Positions 41,729-46,678 of a DNA stretch of 46,678 nucleotides are shown here, piece after piece. Both the position numbers and the translations under genes were made by a program. Source of the DNA: an uncultured Desulfobacterales bacterium (GTDB taxonomy: Bacteria > Desulfobacterota > Desulfobacteria > Desulfobacterales > SpSt-501); assembly GCA_938048455.1 (NCBI GenBank), contig CALIUY010000044.1:1-46678 (forward strand), given 5' to 3'. The notes under the pieces are model-generated. The model was not told where the DNA came from. It worked only from the letters and a program-made list of their open reading frames with translations, and did not search any database. Every line of letters starts with the position of its first letter. The stretch's first letter is position 1.

Positions 41729-43357
41729 TCAAAAGGCGAAGCGACGCGCGGGTCGCGCCGCGTTTGCGTCGGCGGGGCGATCGATGCCGATGATGACGCG
41801 GCTTCCTTCGCCGAGCGCCCCTCCGGCAAGCTCGGTGAAGGTGCCGTCGCTGATGCCGAGAACGACGGGGACGGCCCGGGGTTTTCCGGCTTCATCCAGC
41901 ACGTACACCCGGCCTCGCTGGGTGTGGCCGCTGTCTTGAGCGGCAAGAAATTCGAGGTAACGCGCCCGTTGCTCGGCGCTGAGAATCGAGGCGATCGCTT
42001 TGCGCTGGGCCTCTCGTTGCGCCTGGGCCTCGCGCCGGAGGTCCTCGGGGGGGCTCTCCGGGCCGCGGGGCACGGCCTTCCTCGCCTCGGCTTCGGAGAG
42101 AATCAGGGCGAGCTGGTTTTTTTGGGCTTCGCTCAGCCGAAGCATCGCGGTGAGTCGCTCGAGCGTCTCTTCGGCCGTCGTGGCCGAGGAAGTTCCCCCG
42201 CCGGGGCGCGCGGAAGAAAAAGGGGCGTCCTCGTTTCCCTCGGGTTTGAAACGCAGCGCGACGTTGGGAATTTTCAGGGCATCGCGCCGTTCGTCGACGA
42301 TGATCTGGATCGTCGCCGTCATGCCGGGAAGCAGTCTGAGGTCGTCGTTTTCGGCGGAGACGAGGACGGTGTAGGTTACAACGTTCTGAAGGATACGCGG
42401 GGCCTTGCGGATTTGCCGCACGCGGCCGTGGAACTCTCTTCCGGCATAGGCGTCGACGGTGAAAATCACCTCCTGGCCCTCGCGCACACGGCCGATGTCG
42501 GCCTCGTCCACGTCGGCCTCGACCTGCATGCGCCGGAGATCCTGGGCGATGACAAAAAGCTTCGGCGCCTGGAAACTCGCGGCGACCGTCTGGCCGATGT
42601 CCACGGTGCGCTCGATCACGATCCCGTCGACCGGCGATCGGATCAGCGTGTTTTCCAGGTCCACCTCGGCCTGCTGCAGCATGGCCTCTTTCTGGCGCAC
42701 CTGCTCGAGGGCGTAGGCGACCTGGGCCCGAGCGCTTTTCAGTGCCGCCTCGCGCGTGGCCACCTGCGACTCGGCGGCCAGCCGGTCGGCCTCGTCGCTT
42801 CGCAGTTGCGCGACCAGCTGGTCGTGAAGGTTTTGCGCATCGTCGATCTGGCTTTCGGAGACGGCCCCGCGCTCGAAAAGGGCGCGTCGGCGTTCGAGAT
42901 TGCGCCGGGCGTTGTGGAGGTTCACTTGGGTTTTTTCGGTCCGGGCCGCAGCACTTTTGAGTGCGGCCAACGCATTGGCGAGCTCCTTGGCGGCGCGTTC
43001 CACTCCGGCTTCCTGAATGCGCACATTGGCACGGGCGACCTCGAGTTCGGCTCTCGCCTGGCGAACTTTGGCCTCAAAAGATTCGGGATCAATGCGCGCG
43101 ATGATCTGCCCGGCTTGCACCGGTGAGTTGAAATCGACCAAAAGCTCTTTGATTTGCCCCGAGACCTGGGAGCCGACCTGGACCGAGACGACTGCCCCTA
43201 ACGTGCCGGTGGTGGAGACCGTGCTCACGATCGCTCCGCGTTCGAGGATCGCGGTGCGGTAGCGGGGGCCTTCCGGACGGTTTTTCCCGAGAAGAAAAAA
43301 AACCAGAACGGCGGCGGCTAAACCGAGAACAACGAGTAAGCTTTTCGGGCGGCGCAT
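41729..43357 (-). CDS. MacA/HlyD-like efflux adaptor with Spy-like insertion
   Basis: 542 residues from the ATG at 43357, behind AGGGG. Helix 1 at about 6-24 anchors it. The order is the MacA one: barrel-sandwich half (VQVGSQVSGQIKEL), a coiled-coil hairpin (about 92-235), the second lipoyl half (NTLIRSPVDGIVIERTVDIG) and the beta barrel (to about 370). Residues 398-475 are then an insertion rich in charged helices, with LRLSEAQKNQLALIL and IASILSAEQRARYLEFL, resembling LTxxQ repeats of Spy/CpxP. The membrane-proximal strand resumes at about 480. MacA homologues are usually about 370-400 residues, so the insertion explains much of the extra length. Confidence 0.88.
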   Translation of the reverse strand: MRRPKSLLVVLGLAAAVLVFFLLGKNRPEGPRYRTAILERGAIVSTVSTTGTLGAVVSVQVGSQVSGQIKELLVDFNSPVQAGQIIARIDPESFEAKVRQARAELEVARANVRIQEAGVERAAKELANALAALKSAAARTEKTQVNLHNARRNLERRRALFERGAVSESQIDDAQNLHDQLVAQLRSDEADRLAAESQVATREAALKSARAQVAYALEQVRQKEAMLQQAEVDLENTLIRSPVDGIVIERTVDIGQTVAASFQAPKLFVIAQDLRRMQVEADVDEADIGRVREGQEVIFTVDAYAGREFHGRVRQIRKAPRILQNVVTYTVLVSAENDDLRLLPGMTATIQIIVDERRDALKIPNVALRFKPEGNEDAPFSSARPGGGTSSATTAEETLERLTAMLRLSEAQKNQLALILSEAEARKAVPRGPESPPEDLRREAQAQREAQRKAIASILSAEQRARYLEFLAAQDSGHTQRGRVYVLDEAGKPRAVPVVLGISDGTFTELAGGALGEGSRVIIGIDRPADANAARPARRFAF

Positions 43358-43402
43358 GAACAGCCCCTGCCGACGGAGGGGAATCAATATAAGGACGATC
43401 CC

Positions 43403-43432
43403 ATTATTAGGCGGAAGGGGAGTGCATGTCAA
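43403..43432 (-). promoter_or_regulatory. Promoter of the macA-like operon
   Basis: Minus strand TTGACA (43427-43432), 18-nt spacer, AATAAT (43403-43408, 5 of 6). Predicted start near 43396, about 39 nt before the adaptor ATG. It should serve the adaptor, ATPase, permease, SpmA-SpmB and lptA genes. Confidence 0.78.
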
Positions 43433-43484
43433 TTCAAAACCATAGAATTTATTCTGATTTTAGACTCTTATGGTGATCATCCCC

Positions 43485-43523
43485 AAAAGAGCGCCCCGTT
43501 TCCGCCGTCATGGGAAACGGGGC
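43485..43523 (-). terminator. Intrinsic terminator after the 107-aa gene
   Basis: Minus strand stem GCCCCGTTTCC (43513-43523) pairs perfectly with GGAAACGGGGC (43493-43503) across a 9-nt loop, followed by GCTCTTTT (43485-43492). It lies 30 nt after the stop of the 107-aa gene and separates it from the adaptor promoter. Confidence 0.85.
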
Positions 43524-43552
43524 GTGATGAAGAATCGTTCGGGGGGCCGCTT

Positions 43553-43876
43553 TCAGCGCTGCGCCGAGCGCGGCTCTTTGCCGGCAAGCGGGTTGTAGAG
43601 CTTCATGATGGCCACTTTCATCACGTCGATCACTTTCATCTGCGCGATGACATCCAGAAGCTTCTTTTCGGCATCCGGCGGAAGGACACAGGCGTTTGAG
43701 GCATCAAACGCCAGATCGGGATAACCTTTCACCAGTTTTTTTTGCTCTTTTTCGCTCAAGGGGACCTGGATCGCCTTTTTGCCGTCGATCTCTTTCACCT
43801 GACTTGCGAGGCCCGCCGTTTCGACGATCTTCATTTTTTCATCATCCAAGAAGACATTGATCCGGTAGTCCGCCAT
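43553..43876 (-). CDS. Hypothetical protein, 107 aa
   Basis: ATG at 43876 preceded by AGGAGG with a 5-nt gap. I do not recognise the family. The sequence is a small charged alpha/beta protein: YRINVFLDDEKMKIVETAG, then DGKKAIQVPLSEKEQKKLV, a single Cys in NACVLPPDAEKK, and a hydrophobic helix LLDVIAQMKVIDVMKVAIMKL. No signal peptide. It has its own candidate promoter and a strong terminator, so it is a free-standing, probably well-expressed gene. Confidence 0.75.
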   Translation of the reverse strand: MADYRINVFLDDEKMKIVETAGLASQVKEIDGKKAIQVPLSEKEQKKLVKGYPDLAFDASNACVLPPDAEKKLLDVIAQMKVIDVMKVAIMKLYNPLAGKEPRSAQR

Positions 43877-43931
43877 GGGCTCCTCCTGTCTTGAGGGATG
43901 GGATGGAAGGTGATGGGACGCGATCGAGAAC

Positions 43932-43960
43932 CTCCTATGAGGATTTGGGATTTCTGTCAA
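43932..43960 (-). promoter_or_regulatory. Candidate promoter of the 107-aa gene
   Basis: Minus strand TTGACA (43955-43960), 17-nt spacer, TAGGAG (43932-43937, 3 of 6). The -35 box overlaps the 3' end of the phosphatase gene. Ideal spacing and -35, weak -10. Confidence 0.4.
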
Positions 43961-45666
43961 GATGCCTTTCGGTTCGCTTGGGAGATTCGGATGTCGGGCA
44001 GGGGGTCTTTTTGAGCGCGGATGGCCCGGACCGCCTGCAGGGGGAGATAGACTTTTCCGGTGTCGGGCGCCCAGACCACGACGCCTTCGAGGGATAGGGT
44101 CTTTCCCTGCCGCCGCAAGAAATTCTTGTTGACCGGAAGCTCGGCCTGCGTTCCTTCGTGGGTGATGCGGACGACGGGGTTTTGCGGTGAGCCTCGGTCG
44201 AGCTGTACCTGCTCAGCACCGAAGACTTCGATGGCGTCCACGAAAAGCCTCCGGTTGAGCGCCTCGAGGTCCAGGCCCATGGCCCGGGCGCAGATTTTGG
44301 CAATTTCCGGGGCATCGATCACCCCGCCGGAAGGCCTGCCGGGGCCGAAGGCGTGCAGCGGCACATCTCCCCCGCAATGTCCGAAGGAGGTCCAGCCGAT
44401 ATAGGTGTGACGCGGAGAGAGAACCTTGCCGATGGCCGAGGAAGCGTTGTCCTTGAGGGAGGAGGCTTGGGCGATGATTTCGGAAACCTCCTCATCGGTG
44501 ATGGAAAGGCCCCAGCCTTCCTGGACGGCCGTCTTGACGCGGGTCGGCGAAGGATCGTTGCTGATCCGGCTCCAGATGGCGGAGGCCGAGGATTTCATCC
44601 GCCGCACAGGGCCTACGAGATCGTCGATGCTGATCTTCGGATAAATGCCGCTTGAGGCGTAATTGCCGATGGAGAAGCCGCCCGTGTTGTGATCGGAGAG
44701 CGCGAGGACGAGCGTTTTTCCGTCGCGCCGGGCGAACTCCAGAGCGACCCCTACGGCCTCGTCGTAAGCGAGGAGATCGTGCACCATGTAGGCCGGATCG
44801 TTCGCGTGACAGGCCCAGTCGACCTGGCTTGCCTCCACCATGAGAAAGAAGCCGTTCGGGTTTTTGGAGAGCAGGGCGATCGCCCGCGAGGTCATTTCGG
44901 CGAGCGTCGGCTGTTGGGGATTTTGCCGGGGACGATCGATTTCCGGGTCCATGTGGTTGTCGGCGAACATGCCGAATACCCGTCCCTCGTGGATCGCCAT
45001 CAGCGCCTCACGTGTCTCCGGCAAGCGGTAGCCCCAGCGCAGGAGATCTTCTCTCAAATTTTCTCCGTCCTTGCGCCGCCCCTTCATCTCCGGCGGAAGC
45101 AAATGCCGTTTCCCGCCGCCCAGCACCACGTCGAGGCCTTGGTGGACGGTTTGCTCTACGATGTCATCTTCCAGGTCCCGGGATGGGACATGCGCCACAT
45201 ACGCCGCCGGTGTCGCGTGGCTCACCCGGGAGGTGGCCACGATGCCGGTTGATTTGCGGAGCAATTTCGCTCCCTCCAGAACCGTGGCGAAAGGCCGGTA
45301 GCGGTCGGCCTCGGCCGGGGGTTTGACCGCGGTGAGCGTTTTTGCATGGGGACCGACGGAGATGTGCTTGTCGCTTGTGCGCACCCCCGTGGCGAAGGCG
45401 CTCGCTGCCGGGGCCGAATCGGCGATGACGGAGTCGGCGATGTAGGTTGCCACGGCACCAATGCGGTAGGGGTCGAAGGAGAGAGGTGCCCCTTTGAACC
45501 AGCGGGCGAAGGTATACTGCTCGGATGAGCAGCCGTCCACGATCAGGACGATCACATTCCGCGCTGGGCCGGGAACGTCGCCGGATGCCTGGCTCGGGCA
45601 TAGGATCCCGACAAACAGAAAAATGCCCAACGAAAGGGTCCCGAGGGACGAAAGTCTTTTGAACAT
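43957..45666 (-). CDS. Periplasmic alkaline phosphatase (PhoA type) with C-terminal extension
   Basis: 569 residues from the ATG at 45666, behind GGAGG. A signal peptide covers about 1-28 (ends PSQASG). The catalytic domain has Asp44 in VIVLIVDG, the phosphoserine Ser84 in IADSAPAASAFATG, VSHATPAAYVAHV, FLMVEASQVDWACHAND, LALSDHNTGGF and a late Zn-ligand region GHCGGDVPLHAFGP. It hydrolyses phosphomonoesters using Zn and Mg. The last 90-100 residues (FVDAIEVFGAEQVQLDRG to VYLPLQAVRAI) are an extra beta-rich part not found in E. coli PhoA, recalling copper-amine-oxidase N-terminal-like stalk domains. No Pho box was seen upstream. Confidence 0.9.
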   Translation of the reverse strand: MFKRLSSLGTLSLGIFLFVGILCPSQASGDVPGPARNVIVLIVDGCSSEQYTFARWFKGAPLSFDPYRIGAVATYIADSVIADSAPAASAFATGVRTSDKHISVGPHAKTLTAVKPPAEADRYRPFATVLEGAKLLRKSTGIVATSRVSHATPAAYVAHVPSRDLEDDIVEQTVHQGLDVVLGGGKRHLLPPEMKGRRKDGENLREDLLRWGYRLPETREALMAIHEGRVFGMFADNHMDPEIDRPRQNPQQPTLAEMTSRAIALLSKNPNGFFLMVEASQVDWACHANDPAYMVHDLLAYDEAVGVALEFARRDGKTLVLALSDHNTGGFSIGNYASSGIYPKISIDDLVGPVRRMKSSASAIWSRISNDPSPTRVKTAVQEGWGLSITDEEVSEIIAQASSLKDNASSAIGKVLSPRHTYIGWTSFGHCGGDVPLHAFGPGRPSGGVIDAPEIAKICARAMGLDLEALNRRLFVDAIEVFGAEQVQLDRGSPQNPVVRITHEGTQAELPVNKNFLRRQGKTLSLEGVVVWAPDTGKVYLPLQAVRAIRAQKDPLPDIRISQANRKAS

Positions 45667-45753
45667 GGCGTGCCTCCGAGAAGTTGCGGGTGGAAATTCG
45701 ATGAATTCGGCATATTGGGTAGCCGAACCGGTCAGCGGGGTCAATGACGGCCT

Positions 45754-45781
45754 TTGATTTGTCGTCGATTTGCGCTAAGAT
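45754..45781 (+). promoter_or_regulatory. Weak candidate promoter for the 144-aa secreted protein
   Basis: Plus strand TTGATT (45754-45759), 16-nt spacer, TAAGAT (45776-45781): 8 of 12 matches. Position, about 50 nt before the TTG start, is reasonable. Low certainty. Confidence 0.35.
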
Positions 45782-45833
45782 AGAAATGCATGTAAGGCGT
45801 CACGGGCGCCGAAATCATAGAAGGGGGCTTTCC

Positions 45834-46268
45834 TTGAGACGCGCTTTCCATCTTCTGGTTGTGGGGGCGGTGATGACGTTCATTTTTGCCGCCACGGATT
45901 CTTTTCGAGAGGTTTCGGCCCAAGGAGGGTCAATCTCCATCCAGTGGGGAGACCAGGGCAAAGGAGCTCCTCCGCCGCAGGGCAAGGGAAAGAAGGGAGG
46001 CCCCCCGCCTCATGCCCCAGCCCACGGATACCGGGCTAAATACGAGTACCGCTATTATCCCTGCTGCCGGGTCTACCATGATACGGCGCGGGGAGTATGG
46101 TTCTACATCAAAGGCGGGGACTGGGCTTTCGGAGCCTCGCTTCCGGCGAACCTGCAGGCGGAGCTGGGCCACTATGTCAACCTCAGCATGGACACGGAGC
46201 GTCCATTTGAGTTCAACGACGAGCACCGCCGGCAGTTCCCGCCCGAAAAATTTAAAAAGAACAAATAA
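45834..46268 (+). CDS. Secreted hypothetical protein with Gly/Pro/Lys-rich linker
   Basis: 144 residues from a TTG at 45834 with AAGGGGG 6 nt upstream; an ATG at 45786 is in frame but would add a basic extension before the signal peptide. Residues 1-28 are a signal peptide (LRRAFHLLVVGAVMTFIFA to VSA). A low-complexity linker of Gly, Pro, Lys and Gln (GKGAPPPQGKGKKGG) follows. A compact domain then has YEYRYYPCCRVYHDTARGVWF, GGDWAFGASLP and YVNLSMDTERPFEF. The aromatic-rich domain resembles small secreted proteins of Geobacter-type bacteria, but I know no function. The adjacent Cys pair is notable. Confidence 0.72.
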   Translation: MRRAFHLLVVGAVMTFIFAATDSFREVSAQGGSISIQWGDQGKGAPPPQGKGKKGGPPPHAPAHGYRAKYEYRYYPCCRVYHDTARGVWFYIKGGDWAFGASLPANLQAELGHYVNLSMDTERPFEFNDEHRRQFPPEKFKKNK

Positions 46269-46297
46269 AAACGAACGGTTGAGATAGTGAGCGAGGC

Positions 46298-46326
46298 TTG
46301 ACAGGAATCATGTGGTCGGCTATTGT
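46298..46326 (+). promoter_or_regulatory. Promoter of the 106-aa membrane protein gene
   Basis: Plus strand TTGACA (46298-46303), 17-nt spacer, TATTGT (46321-46326, 4 of 6). Start near 46333, about 25 nt before the ATG at 46358. Confidence 0.72.
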
Positions 46327-46357
46327 CAAGATTGCACAACTACCACCTTGAGTGACC

Positions 46358-46675
46358 ATGATGGCTGACGCCGGCAAGGATCAGGAAGAAACCCGCTCGA
46401 TTTTCGCCGTTGCCGGCCGGTGCATGATTGCCTTGCTGCTCGTTTTGTTGACGGCGGCGACCTTAATCGCCGCCGCCGACATGTGTCGTGCGGCGGCAGG
46501 CAACCCGAGCCTTTTTCGTTCGATAGTCCTCTCCGCCCAGAAGTGGGTCGATTCCCTTCGCGATCCTGCGCCCTCCGAACAGCTGCTCCGTCAGGAGCGG
46601 TTGGTCATGGATGCTTTCCGCAACGAAAAGCAGCGCTGGCAGCAGATGAAACACGAGCCTGCCAGCCGCCGCTGA
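46358..46675 (+). CDS. Single-pass membrane protein, about 105 aa
   Basis: The ATG at 46358 is followed directly by another ATG; a GTG at 46352 is also in frame. No good Shine-Dalgarno is present. One hydrophobic segment at about 22-42 (MIALLLVLLTAATLIAAADM) is followed by a charged helical tail (LLRQERLVMDAFRNEKQRW), suggesting a bitopic protein with a coiled tail. I do not recognise the family. The strong promoter upstream and its unbroken frame to a TGA at 46673-46675 support a real gene. Confidence 0.6.
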   Translation: MMADAGKDQEETRSIFAVAGRCMIALLLVLLTAATLIAAADMCRAAAGNPSLFRSIVLSAQKWVDSLRDPAPSEQLLRQERLVMDAFRNEKQRWQQMKHEPASRR

Positions 46676-46678
46676 ATT

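Noticed and set aside
45703-45750. TTGACC followed by TACCCA as a phosphatase promoter
   Set aside because: The -10 matches at only two positions, so it was not listed as a feature.
1-46678. CRISPR arrays, tRNA or rRNA genes, prophage
   Set aside because: I saw no regularly spaced direct repeats, no cloverleaf-like TTCGA-containing genes and no phage structural genes; a dedicated tRNA scan was not possible.

Overview
This is a GC-rich chromosomal segment with dense, mostly minus-strand operons, many 1-4 nt ATGA/GTGA-type overlaps and a noticeable number of non-ATG starts (TTG or GTG, often behind a good Shine-Dalgarno). The gene content (citramalate synthase next to ilvBNC and leuA, LptA/LptE, SecDF-YajC, PAS hybrid kinase and sigma-54 activator, PilZ proteins, fused SpmA-SpmB, NosL-like protein) suggests a Gram-negative bacterium of the former Deltaproteobacteria (Desulfobacterota/Desulfuromonadia type). 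That assignment is an inference from gene content only. No rRNA, tRNA, CRISPR array or prophage was seen.

Layout. 1-219: 3' end of an ISL3-like transposase cut by the window edge. 466-1916: GNAT acetyltransferase, an unrecognised 117-aa protein and a small RelA/SpoT-like HD hydrolase. 1917-2445: a 529-nt gene-free stretch. 2446-3991: MFS transporter and a small membrane protein. 4157-7742: a tightly coupled five-gene minus-strand operon, NosL-like protein, His-rich anchored small protein, FtsX/MacB-type permease, ATPase, and an eight-Cys polytopic membrane protein with a CPFC motif. 7816-9299: an unrecognised 334-aa protein and a PEBP protein. 9356-14765: PAS/GAF hybrid histidine kinase, then the tRNA-modification pair mtaB-mnmA. 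15037-15856: ribbon-helix-helix protein behind a near-consensus promoter, and a tandem PilZ protein. 15940-18370: Cys-rich PAS sigma-54 activator, divergent from pyrD.

18389-25143 is the branched-chain amino acid operon ilvB-ilvN-ilvC-cimA-leuA on the minus strand. It has its own promoter, an Ile/Leu/Val-rich 30-codon leader peptide and mutually exclusive antiterminator and terminator hairpins, i.e. a complete transcription attenuator. The enzymes take pyruvate to valine, to 2-isopropylmalate (leucine) and, through citramalate, to 2-oxobutyrate (isoleucine). 25152-28597 is dprA-topA. 28693-31921 is yajC-secD-secF with a promoter. 31999-33462 is an RNase G/E homologue.

33652-36787 (plus): leuS-lptE, convergent with rpsT, whose promoter is TTGACA-17-TATAAA. 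37315-37879 (plus): an FtsB/DivIC-like protein and a small TPR-like protein. 37876-43432 (minus): promoter, then a MacA-like adaptor carrying an inserted Spy/CpxP-like helical segment, MacB-type ATPase and permease, fused SpmA-SpmB protein, and LptA. 43485-46678: a small unknown gene with its own terminator, a PhoA-type alkaline phosphatase with a C-terminal extension, a secreted unknown protein and a single-pass membrane protein behind a strong promoter.

The items most worth following up are the NosL-linked ABC/CPFC operon, the ilv attenuator and the Spy-like insertion in the efflux adaptor.
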